Shown here in pieces: positions 13,651-23,762 of a stretch of 64,000 nt of DNA (positions within the stretch are counted from its first letter, which is position 1; each line of letters starts with the position of its first letter). The notes under the pieces were generated by a model. That model ran no database searches. It was not told the DNA's origin and saw only the letters and a program-made list of their open reading frames with translations. Source of the DNA: Neoconidiobolus thromboides FSU 785 (Eukaryota; Entomophthoromycota; Entomophthoromycetes; Entomophthorales; Neoconidiobolaceae); the NCBI GenBank assembly GCA_025603075.1, contig MU626302.1, forward strand, positions 1 through 64,000, written 5' to 3'. A program made the position numbers and the translations under genes.

Positions 13651-14645
13651 CTTTATTATATTAAAATGATTTATTCTTTTTGTTTATTCTTTCAGATATT
13701 TTGGAAATTTGTTTTCTTTATTTTATTACCTTTTCAAATTAAATCGATTTATGAAATGAACAATAAATTATGACACCAAATAATCGATAATAATATTAAA
13801 TAAAAACATCTTATTTATTCGTTTATTATGTAAAGATCAAAAAATAACAGTTTTTAAAATAATAAGGTATAGTACAAACAAACAATATACTGATGATAAT
13901 TTATTTCATCTATTTTTATATCAGTGAAACAAAAACAATTATTAAACTTTAAAAATTATATTAATTATATTAATTTGGTATTTAATTTAATAACAAAGAT
14001 GCATAATAGTTAAACTAAAATATAATAACCTAAAGTGCATGATGCATTATACGATGTAGGCATAAATAAAATTTTAATAAAATTTTTAAATTCTTGTTTT
14101 TTATTAAATATGAGAACTATATTATTTAATGACATATGTTAATAATGACTTCAAAAAATAAATTTAGCCTTATAAAGTAAATATATTACTTTATCCCATT
14201 CTTTTGTTTTATTTTTGTTTTTATTTTTATTTTTAGTTACTGTTATGAAATAATTGCACAATCTGTTTTAAAATAATAATTTTTAATATTCAATATTTGA
14301 AATCAATTTTTGTTTTAAAGGTTAATACATTGAATACAATATATTACTAAAGTCCTCTCTCGCTGTAGTTTACTTTTATGTATCATGTTAATTGATATCC
14401 GGTTTATTACCATAGTTGTATTACCATAGAGATGGATTAATAGACATTATGGTACCCAGAGTAGATTAAAGTTTAGAACTTGAAAGTTATTGGTTGTATG
14501 TTGATATAGGAGAAGTTCTAAATAATAAGGCGAAAAATGCCAAATTTGATTGGGCACCCTCTTTTGATTGGGAATAAGATCTTTTTTTACTACATTATCT
14601 TTATTATTTTAAAATTATTTAATTAACTAATATTGTCCTTAATCT

Positions 14646-16415
14646 ATGATGACTTCCTTTAATAACAAAATTTCCCCGGAAATATCTGATATCAAACAAA
14701 ACCATTTGGATGAAAAGCTATCATTGAATATGCAAATGCCCCAAGTTAAAGAATTACATACTGACAACATTGGAGCGTTTCAGGATGAGAATGATACAAT
14801 AATGGAAGATAATACGGATAGGCAAGATGATTCAACCCTTAGTTCAATTAAGACGCCATGGGAAGGAAACACTCCTCGTCAATTATCTCTAAGAAACGAT
14901 ATTTCTAAATCTAAACCTTTAAATTTGGGAGTAAGAACTTCAATAATCCAAGATGTTTCAAGAAATTCAAGTATATCGAAGTCCTCAACAGCTGAAATTA
15001 AAAAGAATAGAAGAAGATCTAGATATAAGAAGGTTTCAAAAACCAAGAGTATTGCATCGCTTTCTGCAAAGAATTCAACAAGAACTCATTCTTCTGCTTT
15101 TGAGCTTAAAATGGCAGCACTCGAAGAACAATTACAGGATGCTGCTCCAACCAATGAAGCTATTGATGATATTAATTTGGAATTAAAGGCTTTAGAAGAC
15201 AACCTCATTGATATTGATAGTTCAGATTCTCAAAGCTTCATTTCTGGTTCTGTAGTTACTGATAATAAGGTCCCTATACAAACTAATGTTTTAACCACTA
15301 AAAAGAGTAAAGAGAACATAAGCTTAACATTGTTATTAAAAGAGAATGCAAGGTTAAGGAAAATAGTCGACAAACTTGAATTTGAGTTAAATCAAAGTAA
15401 TGCCAAGACCAAAATTTCTGAAGAACCAGGGCCAGAAATTAGAGAAAAAACTGCAGAAGATGTCCCATTAATATACACTACTTTAAAAACAAAACTAGTT
15501 GAAAGTCAAGAAACTATTTTAAAACAAAAAGAAGTATTGGAAGAACAAGACATGAAAATTCAAGAACTAGAAAGGAAAGTAAACAACCTATCGGATACTT
15601 TAGTAATGGATGAATTATATAAGACTCAATTTAGCGTAAAGTTGGATGAAGATAACGAGATCGATATGCAACCTAATAGAGTAAGAGATTCTCTTTTAAT
15701 GATTGATGATAACATGGATTTTACTAAAGTAAACCTTATTAATGATACTGACCTTAATACTAAATTAAGTCATGTATCTAATCACCGACTTCAAGACGAT
15801 GTAAAGAATTTCGTTACTCAATTGTTTGCCCATAGCAGAGATAAGAGTTGCAACTCGATACGTCAAGTTGACCAATCAGTATCATCAAGCATGCACGAAG
15901 ATGATTTATCATTTACTTTGCCAATTTACTCACTCTACGCAGATGAGCCTATCACACCAATCTTGACGCATTCGAAGTCCTTTGCAATTGGAAGAAACTC
16001 ACGCTCACCTGCTCAAGACTATTTAAAGTTCAAATCTAGTTCTAAGAAAATAATGCAACATTTATCAGTTCCAACTAACCCACATAATAAAGAGTTAGAA
16101 CGTGATAAAAAAAATTTACAAAAAATAATTAATGAACTTAATGAAAGCAATAAGACATTAAGTACTGAAAATCATAATCAAAAAACGCAACTTGATGCTA
16201 ATGAGTTTACTATTAATCAAATGAAAAAAGTAAATCAACAGACTGTTAGTTCACTTATGGAACAAGTTGAAAGATTGAAGATGGAGGTAAATTCATATCA
16301 ATTTCAATTACAAGATATCACACGTAAGAACTCGGCATTGACTTTTGAACTCGAAGAAGCAAATAATAGAATTATTACTTTGGAAGAAAAGAAAGGAGGA
16401 TTTTTGTGCTTCTAA
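14646..16415 (+). CDS. Coiled-coil protein of unknown function
   Basis: A single-exon 589-aa protein that I do not recognise. Residues ~115-150 are basic and Ser-rich (KKNRRRSRYKKVSKTKS). Acidic helical stretches follow, with heptad-like segments at ~155-190, ~225-320 and ~480-585 (for example LMEQVERLKMEVNSY near 540). The middle (~340-470) is Ser-rich and probably disordered. There is no signal peptide or membrane segment. The stop falls just after a Gly-Gly-Phe-Leu-Cys-Phe end, and no splice donor there obviously extends it. The composition suggests a cytoskeletal or scaffold protein, but this is only inference. A second Met directly follows the first, so the exact start is uncertain by one codon. 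Confidence 0.75.
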   Translation: MMTSFNNKISPEISDIKQNHLDEKLSLNMQMPQVKELHTDNIGAFQDENDTIMEDNTDRQDDSTLSSIKTPWEGNTPRQLSLRNDISKSKPLNLGVRTSIIQDVSRNSSISKSSTAEIKKNRRRSRYKKVSKTKSIASLSAKNSTRTHSSAFELKMAALEEQLQDAAPTNEAIDDINLELKALEDNLIDIDSSDSQSFISGSVVTDNKVPIQTNVLTTKKSKENISLTLLLKENARLRKIVDKLEFELNQSNAKTKISEEPGPEIREKTAEDVPLIYTTLKTKLVESQETILKQKEVLEEQDMKIQELERKVNNLSDTLVMDELYKTQFSVKLDEDNEIDMQPNRVRDSLLMIDDNMDFTKVNLINDTDLNTKLSHVSNHRLQDDVKNFVTQLFAHSRDKSCNSIRQVDQSVSSSMHEDDLSFTLPIYSLYADEPITPILTHSKSFAIGRNSRSPAQDYLKFKSSSKKIMQHLSVPTNPHNKELERDKKNLQKIINELNESNKTLSTENHNQKTQLDANEFTINQMKKVNQQTVSSLMEQVERLKMEVNSYQFQLQDITRKNSALTFELEEANNRIITLEEKKGGFLCF

Positions 16416-16747
16416 AAGTTGATTGGGTATCGAGTTGAACTTTTCTGTTTTGCATTTAATTATTTAATGTTTCTTTAATTGATTTACTAAACAATAAAAT
16501 AGTTTTGTTTGTATTAAAAAATGTTAATTAAAAATATTGTCTGTTTGTTTATATAGATTTTTTTTTAAACTATCTATACTATGTCATTATTTTAATTTTA
16601 TTATTACTATTGTAATATTCTGAACAATTAAATAGATATAGGTATATTGATTACTTAGAATGATAATCAATTTATAACAAGTTCTTTAAAACCAAATCTA
16701 CTGTAAAATATTATGTAAAAAATATTAAATTTAATTGGAAAGAGATA

Positions 16748-17211
16748 TCAAGGAGTGGCGATAGCATCAAACATCTGCTTTGACAAACTATCTAATTCAG
16801 AATAAAGGTCCATCAAAATGCCAGTATTAGCTTTAGGTTCAGCTATTATATTAATTATACAATTGTTGAAATTAAACTGTATGATTTGATAATTATCAAA
16901 AAATGTTATTATGCTCTTATTTTTTTTTAATCCTAATTTACTTGCCTAATAATTGATTTTAAATCATTTTTTGTAAATTCTGTATCTTATTATCTTACTT
17001 GTTCACTCGCTATTAAAAATACTGAAGTTAATGAGCTACTTTCCAATATTGTATTAAAATCTTCTTTCATATATGCTGAGACCTAAGTTAATAAAAATAC
17101 TTTAATTCAAAAGTAATAATTACCTTTGTATATAATTACTCCTTCTTTATCACTTAAAGCGATGGCATTTAAGCCTTCAATTCTAATTAAACATTTATTA
17201 TATCTAATCAT
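16748..17211 (-). CDS. LAMTOR3: Ragulator subunit LAMTOR3 (MP1-like, roadblock fold)
   Basis: This is a predicted scaffold subunit of the Ragulator/EGO-type complex, which anchors Rag GTPases and TORC1 on the vacuole or lysosome. Three exons: 17140-17211, 16999-17082 and 16748-16945, all junctions in phase 0, giving 117 aa (the human protein is 124 aa). The similarity runs end to end: IEGLNAIALSDKEG near the start, then SKLGLKKNKSIITFFDNY, QIIQFN and EPKANTGILMDLYSEL. Known human LAMTOR3 has the corresponding SVEGLHAIVVSDRDG, SKLGLSKNKSI and SANTGLIVSLEKEL. The ATG at 17211 was chosen because it opens the frame 11 residues before the conserved IEGL. The first junction could be placed slightly differently (an alternative GT lies 15 nt downstream), but only the chosen one keeps the frame open. 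It converges with the coiled-coil gene. Confidence 0.85.
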
Positions 17212-17859
17212 ATGTAACTATTGAACTTACCTAGTTAATAACTTTTCAAAATGTTTTTGAACAAACGTCTATATTTTGATTTATTAATCTTTATCCTTAT
17301 TTCCCTATTATTTAATAGTTACCATTTTTTAATTATAATAAAAAACCTTCATTTCTTTTGACATAGTTTCATATTTGAGCTATTCTTTTTGAATATGCCA
17401 TTTATTTTTATTCAATTATTTCATTCTTATTTTGGAACTTACTCATTTATTTTTCAATTTACTTATTTCGATTTAAGCAACAAAAAGGGGATTTCTACCT
17501 TAAACCAATTCAAGTAACACACTAATAGATCAAGTAATTAATTAAACAAGTAAAATATTTACCTTAAAAATAAATATGAACCAATAATAATAATGAAAAC
17601 AATAAAATAGACCAATAGTAATAAATAATAACTAAATTAGATAATAATTGTGAACAGCTTGATAATAGATGATTGGTAGAGTTAGATTAGAAAAAGAAGA
17701 GAAACAAAAGTATTATAAACATTTCTGAAATTCCTTATTCTATTTAACCCCATAATCTAGCTTAGTTGTTTATTTTTTGATACCAACTTTATAAACATTC
17801 TTTTTATAAAAAAACCAGGCGTTTCGAATACTTTTTATCCACTTCAATAATTTAACAAA
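17212..17859. other. Divergent intergenic region, LAMTOR3 / G-gamma
   Basis: About 650 bp between two divergently transcribed genes, presumably holding both promoters. I see no further gene and no clear named site. Confidence 0.5.
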
Positions 17860-18196
17860 ATGAACAGCTCTATGACGCGTCAAGATAAACAACTTTATTT
17901 ATTATTAAAAGAGGTCAATGTTTTAAAAGAAAAATTAAATTTTCCTTTGGTTACTGTATCAGAAGCTAGTAAAGGGTAACTCTTATTTTATGTAATTTTA
18001 AACCTAAGAGTTAATTATCTTTGTTCTTAACTCAGTTTGATTGATTTTACTACCAAAACGAAAGACTATATGTTGCCTAACTTATGGGGTAATAGACCCA
18101 ATGATCCATTTGCTCCTGCTTCTAATGGATTTTGTCAGGTAAGTATTGGAATCACAAATAGTTTTAAACATATTTACTTTTATTTAGATATTATGA
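17860..18196 (+). CDS. Heterotrimeric G protein gamma subunit
   Basis: A 75-aa protein from three exons: 17860-17975, 18036-18138 and a 9-nt last exon at 18188-18196. It matches the fungal G-gamma (Ste18/Gpg) family: an N-terminal helix (LYLLLKEVNVLKEKL), then VTVSEASKGLIDFTTKT, the LPNLWGNRPNDPFAP segment and a C-terminal Cys. The third exon supplies only Ile-Leu-stop, completing a CaaX box, Cys-Gln-Ile-Leu. The terminal Leu would predict geranylgeranylation and membrane anchoring with G-beta. If the last intron were retained, the frame would run on about 20 residues and lose the CaaX box. The function (pheromone or nutrient signalling) is inferred from the family. Confidence 0.85.
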
Positions 18197-18578
18197 TGAT
18201 TTTTACTAGCTAAGAAATCATTTATCTTTATGATAGTCTAAGATCAAGGAAAATACATTTACATTTACCCTTTATCTGATGCTTCTTTTATCATTATTTA
18301 ATCTTATTCAATTAAATTTTTTTAATTTCATCTTTTTTATTTAAGCTATGGCTTTTGATTTTTGTTAATGAATTAGTTATTTTTTTGTATTAATATGGTT
18401 AGAATATATAATATTATCATCTATATAATTTTTAACTGTAATAGTATACTTTGAATAAGAATTTGTTGTGAGTAATTTTGATAAAATATTTGAATGGTGG
18501 AATTTGAAATGAAAGTGAAGCTAATTCTTAAAATTAGAATTTTGCTAAACTATTCTTTAATCTTTCTAAAATTGACGA
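18197..18578. other. Intergenic, G-gamma to Dad2-like gene
   Basis: About 380 bp. I see nothing beyond a presumed 3' end and promoter. Confidence 0.5.
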
Positions 18579-20154
18579 ATGAGTTTTAATAAAAACAAGC
18601 CAACAACAAGAGGAGGGGAAACTAGACTAAGTATCAAAGAGAAGGAATATAGGAGTAATATTGAAGAGAGGAAGGTTAATGCAGCCGAGGAAAACAGGTC
18701 AGTAAGATTAATTTCTGAAAGAAGAGATCCAAGGCTATCTACTGGAAGGAAAGAAATTAGATCGATTTTGGGGAGAAGAGAAGTAAAAACAACCATTCTC
18801 ACAAATAAAGTAGTAAAACCAATTAAAGGAAATCAAAGGAAATCAGATGTATTAAAGGAAGGCAGATTAGATGCCGAAAGAAGTGGTAGTTTGAGTGATA
18901 AAGATTCTGAAAAACATTCTTCTCAAGGTGAAAAAAGTGATATTGAGATGAAATTAGAAAGTTTTGGAGACGACTCAAAACAAGAAGAAATAGAACAATC
19001 TTTGAAACAATTTACAGAAGTAATAAGAAAACCTTCTAAATCAGATGATGAAAAACCGCCATTCCGTCCTTGGGTTAATATCCGTAAAAGACCTACTATC
19101 AGGATTATGCCAGAACTTGCAAAGTCTCAAAATAATCATGTAAAGGTAGAAAAAGATGAGCATTTACTGAAGGATGGAGGTTATAAAGAAGAGACAAAAT
19201 TAAGTGATAACGATCAAGATAAATATGAAGAACAGGAGATTAGAGAATCTTATTCTGCAGATGACGAAGAAAAAGGAGACAGAGTTTATGAACGAAAGAT
19301 GAATTTAACTTTACGTGATAATAATAGACCACGTAAGATGTCCGAAGAAGAAGTCAAAGTAGCTTTAGACCAACGCCCTAACTTTAATGCCAACAGCTTT
19401 AAACAAAGAGCAATAAATAGAATGTCCGAAGATTTTCGCTCACCTCTTGTACGTGGAAGACTTAGAAGGGAAGCTATACTAGCAAAGTATAGAAATGAGG
19501 AGCTGGGTTATGCTGAAGGTGAAGTTGCAGGTCATGCGAATGATGTAAGAGATGATGTAAGCAATATCTTTGTAGATGAAAGGGGAAATAGAAGTGCGCG
19601 TGCAAAGATTGAAATAGCTGATTGGACAAAGGATAGTGCTAAAACAAAACCAATATTAAAGATGGTGGATGAGCAAAAAGATCCTGTCGAAGAAGAAGAA
19701 TTAAAGGAAAATGACGAAGATAATGAAAACCATGAACGAGTTGAAATTAGACCAAAGATAGATAGAGTTGAGATGATGTTGAATAGTAAAAGAGAAGAGC
19801 TCCGAAGAGTCCATCATCTAAAAGCGGTTTCTAAAGATTTTTTAAGCAGCTTTGAGTTATTTGATGAATCTATCAGAGGTTTAAACGAAGGTTATAATAG
19901 TAAGTTGAATCTATTTATTTAAATTTATTTAAATTTATTATCATTATAGCTAGTAGAAAAGTATTTAGTAATTGGGAGTATTTCTTAAGGTTTGCAAATC
20001 TTTCAGGTAACTTAAGTTATAAATGAGTCACAATGAATTATAATAACAATTTTTTGCTATAGAAAAATCCAAAAGCAATAATAAAGCAGCATTTGATTTA
20101 GTAGCTATGCCATTAGATCCATCAAACCAAAAGCGAAAATTTAGCAAGAAATAA
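18579..20154 (+). CDS. DAD2: Dad2-like DASH/Dam1 kinetochore subunit with long N-terminal extension
   Basis: Three exons (18579-19899, 19950-20006, 20063-20154) sum to 1470 nt, 489 aa. The first ~390 residues are highly charged and low in complexity (Arg, Lys, Glu, Asp), with repeated short R-rich motifs (RRDPR, RREVK) and no known domain. The last ~100 residues resemble Dad2: an initial KREELRRVHHLKAVSKDFL helix, then LFDESIRGLNEGYN, then a VFSNWEYFLRFANLS segment after the second junction. They end with FDLVAMPLDP, recalling the LVRIP-like tail of Dad2 proteins. Dad2 belongs to the ten-subunit DASH ring that tethers kinetochores to microtubules. Known Dad2 proteins are about 100-150 aa, so the N-terminal extension is unusual. 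The assignment rests on remembered family patterns without a search. The stop is only 17 bp from the stop of convergent YIH1. Confidence 0.55.
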
Positions 20155-20171
20155 ACATTAATAATATTTTA

Positions 20172-21070
20172 TTATTTTTTACTTTTAAAAAATTGATTAG
20201 CTTCAAGTACTTGTCTTGCAACATTATTTATATGTTTAAATCGATCCGGTCCTAAATGAATGCCGCCAAAATACCTTGATACTATTACCACTCCATCTTT
20301 AACATCTAATAACTGTAATAAATGTAATAATCTTGAACCTGCTGCTGTTTCTCCATCATCATCCGAATCTAAATAAATATTGATTACTATAGTTTATAGG
20401 TCATTAATAAATTAATACCCTGTAGCATTACACCGTTTTCTAGTTTTATTCTATATGCTATAATATTATGGGCTGCTTTCGCTATCTTTTTAATATTAAC
20501 AAGACTATCTCTAAACTCATTAACTTCGTTCTGACTTGTCACCCTCTTAGCATAGGCAATAAATACACTTTTTCTATCTTCTATAGGAATACTAACAAAA
20601 GTATTTACTGGCAAGATGCTCTCCTCCTTTTCTTCTTTTTCTTGTTTTGTAACTTTCTTGTTCATAATTGACTTTGGGTTTGGTGAGATTTTAATAGCAT
20701 TTAAGTTGACCTTTAGAATCTCTTCTAAACTTTGCAACCAAGTAAATAGGACAACAGAACCTTCTATAAATTGTTCGAAAAATACTTTTCTAATCTGCTG
20801 CTTTAAGTCTTCATTTAATTGATACTCATTATTTACTTCGTTTCTATGAACCCATTCGAAAGTGGGTAAATCTTTGGAAGGGTAGCTTGTGGGCAGTGTT
20901 ATCTCTAGCTCCCACCCTTCAAGGATCGATAAATCATGATACCCTTTTGATGGTAAAAATACCCAGTTGTTTGATCTTTTTATTAAACTTTCTGGGCCAT
21001 AGATCGATTTTATCACCTCGATCTCCTCCTCTTGGTCTTGCAAATTTATGTCAATCTCTCCTTGTTGCAT
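20172..21070 (-). CDS. YIH1: Yih1/IMPACT homologue (Gcn2 regulator)
   Basis: Two exons, 20419-21070 and 20172-20368, give 282 aa. The N-terminal RWD domain (~10-120) starts with DQEEEIEVIKSIYGPESL. The C-terminal UPF0029/Impact domain (~165-282) contains FIAYAKRVTS, AHNIIAYRI, the diagnostic DSDDDGETAAGSRLL and VIVSRYFGGIHLGPDRFKH. The single intron separates AYRI from the DDDGE loop. Yih1/IMPACT binds Gcn1 and blocks activation of the eIF2-alpha kinase Gcn2, tuning the response to amino-acid starvation; this is established for the family. The length is close to yeast Yih1 (258 aa). The start is the first Met, 9 residues before the RWD core. Confidence 0.93.
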
Positions 21071-21354
21071 ACTATGGCAAAAAATTTAAAAGACAATTCG
21101 CTTTTATTAAAGTTGATTTTTTATCTTAACTACTAAGATGGGAAAATTACTACAATTAAAATTAATTAGTCATTCATTACCTGAACGATACATTAAATTC
21201 AATAATACCTTAGCCATTACTCATAAAATCTTTTATCTATATTAAATTTAAGAAACACTTGATAATATAACTACAAAATCTAGATATCAAACTCAAGTTA
21301 AAAAATGAATTTATTTAAAACTTTTTAAATGAGAAGGTAATAAGTAATTAGTAA

Positions 21355-22389
21355 TTATTCTAATGCTCTTTTTACAGCTGTTCTTTGAGTCTCTGTCAAA
21401 GATGTAGGAAATTTAATGTTATATTGGATGATCAAATCACCTTTAGCCCCTGGGCGTTTAGAGATGGGCATACCTTCACCAGGTAGCCTACTTTCTTGAT
21501 ATGGCCTAACAACTTGGGAAGAAGCGATTCTTAAACTACGTCCATCTAGAGTGGCAATTGATTTTTCGAATCCACATAACGCTTCACTTAAAGTCAAATC
21601 AACATTATGCTTTAAATTATCGCCTTCTCTCTTAAATAGTGGATGAGGTTTTTCCTGTACAACAAACTCTATATCTTGGTTTAACCCATTGCTCAATTCA
21701 TCACCTTCGTTTTGGAATTTCACTTTGGTTCCTGCTTTCCATCCAGGTTTAACGACAACTTCAAGTACCTTTTCTGAAGTACCTCCACTTCTTAGCTTAC
21801 GTGTTACTTTCAACTTTTTAGTAACGCCATTATATAGATCTTCTAAACTCAATGACAAGTTATGGGAAAGTGGTGCTGGCTTAGTAGGAGACCTACGATG
21901 TTGGCCGCCCATACCTCCCATACCTCCCATACCTCCCATACCTCCCATGCCTCCCATACCGCCAAATGGAGAATCGTCCATATCCATAAATGGGTGACCA
22001 CCACCACCGCCGCCAAAGAATTGTTCAAAGATGGATTGTGGGTTTGAAGGGTTAAAACCACGACCTCTACCACCACCAGTTGAAAAATTGAACGAGCCTC
22101 CAGAGAATCCGGGGAAGCCATTAGCTGGGAAACCACCTGGGAAACCACCCTCCCCTCCGCTTCCTTTAAGGCCGTCTTCTCCAAATTGATCATAGATATC
22201 ACGCTTCTTTTTATCACTTAAAACTTCATAAGCTTCTGAAATTTCTTTGAATTTTTTGGTAGCTGCATCTAAGTTATCCTTATTACGATCTGGATGCCAT
22301 TTTAAAGCTAATTTTCTATATGCTTTCTTTATTTCATCTTCAGAGCTAGATTTGGAAACTCCTAATATCTGATAATAATCTTTACCCAT
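21355..22389 (-). CDS. SIS1: Class B J-domain co-chaperone, Sis1/DNAJB1 type
   Basis: A single exon of 344 aa. The J domain (1-70) has the HPD motif (WHPDRNKD) that stimulates Hsp70 ATPase. It is followed by a Gly/Phe-rich region (~75-130). Next comes a short array of Gly-Gly-Met repeats (~143-162), which resembles the G/M region of yeast Sis1. The two beta-barrel substrate-binding domains and dimerisation end follow (~175-344; [12 protein letters not shown] and LDGRSLRI are visible). There is no zinc finger, so it is not Ydj1-type. It acts in the cytosol and nucleus in protein folding and in Hsf1 feedback. The upstream region carries an array of heat-shock elements (see 22478-22495). Confidence 0.95.
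   Translation of the reverse strand: MGKDYYQILGVSKSSSEDEIKKAYRKLALKWHPDRNKDNLDAATKKFKEISEAYEVLSDKKKRDIYDQFGEDGLKGSGGEGGFPGGFPANGFPGFSGGSFNFSTGGGRGRGFNPSNPQSIFEQFFGGGGGGHPFMDMDDSPFGGMGGMGGMGGMGGMGGMGGQHRRSPTKPAPLSHNLSLSLEDLYNGVTKKLKVTRKLRSGGTSEKVLEVVVKPGWKAGTKVKFQNEGDELSNGLNQDIEFVVQEKPHPLFKREGDNLKHNVDLTLSEALCGFEKSIATLDGRSLRIASSQVVRPYQESRLPGEGMPISKRPGAKGDLIIQYNIKFPTSLTETQRTAVKRALE
21908..21964. repeat. 9-bp tandem repeat encoding Gly-Gly-Met units
   Basis: Six nearly identical units of ACCTCCCAT (plus-strand view) within SIS1, encoding (GGM)n. One unit carries a single T-to-C-type difference (ATGCC). The near identity at DNA level suggests recent slippage expansion. Confidence 0.9.
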
Positions 22390-22477
22390 GGTTTTTAAAT
22401 AATATGAAGAATCTTAGTGAGTATAAAGTTTAATGGAAAGGCAACTTCATTTTCACGTTTTTTATATTTTTTACTAA

Positions 22478-22495
22478 TTCTAGAATTTTCATGAA
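22478..22495. promoter_or_regulatory. Heat-shock element, four perfect units
   Basis: The sequence TTCtaGAAttTTCatGAA contains four alternating TTC/GAA units at exact 5-bp spacing, which is the canonical Hsf1 trimer-binding array. It lies 89 bp upstream of the SIS1 start and about 130 bp upstream of the pterin dehydratase start. SIS1 orthologues are classic Hsf1 targets. Confidence 0.85.
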
Positions 22496-22527
22496 TTTAC
22501 TACCCATATTTATAATTGACATCAAGC

Positions 22528-22540
22528 TTCGAGAATTTCT
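22528..22540. promoter_or_regulatory. Second, partial heat-shock element
   Basis: TTCgaGAAttTCT has two perfect units and a degenerate third. It lies about 140 bp upstream of SIS1 in the same divergent promoter and could assist the main array. Confidence 0.55.
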
Positions 22541-22623
22541 AGCCAATTATAGAGCAATTTTTTAGTCACCTTTTATTGGTGTATTTCAATTTACTACAAA
22601 ATTTGAGTGATATTTTGGTTTAG

Positions 22624-23024
22624 ATGTTGAAAAAAATCAATTATCCTAATTATTTTATACGATTTCAGCGATATTACAGCAATAAAATGGTACAAAAATT
22701 AAACTCAGAACAGAGATCTATCTACCTTAAACAGATACAAGTTAATGGCTGGGAGCTTGTTCAAGATAGAGATGCTATTAAGAAAACTTACTTATTTCAA
22801 GATTTTAATCAAGCATTTGGATTCATGACTAGAGTCGCGATTAAAGCTGACAAAATGGACCACCATCCTGAATGGTTTAATGTAATAAATACTCAATATT
22901 GTCAGTTTGAATGTTAATAATTCTTTAGGTTTATAACAAAGTTGAGGTTACGCTTTCTACCCATGACTGTAATGGACTTTCAGAAAACGATATTGAGTTG
23001 GCTAACTTTATGGACAGTCTTTGA
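22624..23024 (+). CDS. Pterin-4a-carbinolamine dehydratase (PCD/DCoH)
   Basis: Two exons, 22624-22881 and 22929-23024, give 117 aa. The enzyme dehydrates 4a-hydroxy-tetrahydrobiopterin and recycles the pterin cofactor. Visible family features: a [20 protein letters not shown] strand-helix, [20 protein letters not shown] with the active-site His pair, and [21 protein letters not shown] at the end. The N-terminal ~20 residues are basic and aromatic ([11 protein letters not shown]) and could be a mitochondrial presequence. A second Met at codon 22 (MVQKL) would make a cytosolic form, so dual targeting by alternative starts is possible. It is divergent from SIS1 and shares a 234-bp promoter. Confidence 0.93.
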
Positions 23025-23551
23025 TTATTTTTTTAAGTAAAAGGTATCTCTGAGTTTCTTGTTAATAAAAACTGATAATTTTTTTATTGACTAAATTATT
23101 GTTTTGTAACATTTAAAGTTCTCTTATATAAACAAAATTAAACCTCTTATTTTAACAGAAAATATTTAACTCACAATAGTATATCTATAAACAATATAAA
23201 TAAAAATAAGACAATTTAAAGTATACTATAATTGAGATGTTCCTTATAGATTATTTTAAAAAACAGAAAATAAAAAGTAGGAATAATTACTAAAACATGA
23301 TAATAATAAATGAATTAATCAATCATAAATACTAACTCTCCAGCCCCTTTGATAGATTAAGTCGTGATTGTATCTTAACCAATTTAAGATACGAACTATT
23401 AGACTGTCGCTTCCCTAAAAAATATAAATATAAAGGAATCACTCGCTTTACAACATAATTTTTGCATTTAAAAATAACTAAAGAAAGCATAAAGAACAAT
23501 GATAGTTCAAGTTATATACTGTACTAATATTCGAAAAATATAGTTTACAAA
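23025..23551. other. Intergenic, pterin dehydratase to tRNA-Cys
   Basis: About 530 bp of A+T-rich sequence; I see no gene or clear site. Confidence 0.5.
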
Positions 23552-23623
23552 AGGGCGCACCCGGATTTGAACCAGGGACCTATCGATCTGCAGTCGATTG
23601 CTCTACCACTGAGCTATACGCCC
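23552..23623 (-). tRNA. tRNA-Cys (GCA)
   Basis: A 72-nt cloverleaf on the minus strand: acceptor GGGCGTA pairs with TGCGCCC, D-arm AGCTCAGTGGTAGAGC, anticodon loop CTGCAGA (anticodon GCA) and T-arm GGTTCAAATCC. The discriminator is U, as expected for tRNA-Cys. It has no intron. A T-run follows immediately at its 3' side. Confidence 0.97.
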
Positions 23624-23762
23624 TCTTATGTCTTTTTTAAGAATAGTAATTATTTAACTAAAACGTAGATTTAGCTGATGACATCAATTTTTAATTTTGT
23701 ATGACAAATTGACATGGCAAAATAAAAATTTAAGAATCTTTTTTAAATTATTAATAATTATA

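Larger units (their letters stand above)
11932..14645. other. Gene-free region between SPT5 and coiled-coil gene
   Basis: About 2.7 kb with no supportable gene on either strand. It contains three fold-back element copies and short A+T tandem repeats (around 13435-13465). The outer ends must hold the SPT5 promoter and the promoter of the coiled-coil gene. Confidence 0.6.

Noticed and set aside
17212-17290. An extra first exon for LAMTOR3 joined by a 27-nt intron
   Set aside because: The shortest other intron in the window is about 42 nt, there is no start codon in that exon, and an in-frame ATG at 17211 suffices.
21689-22217. Frames rich in Ile-Pro-Pro or Val-Trp-Glu repeats
   Set aside because: They are out-of-frame readings of the SIS1 Gly-Gly-Met repeat DNA.
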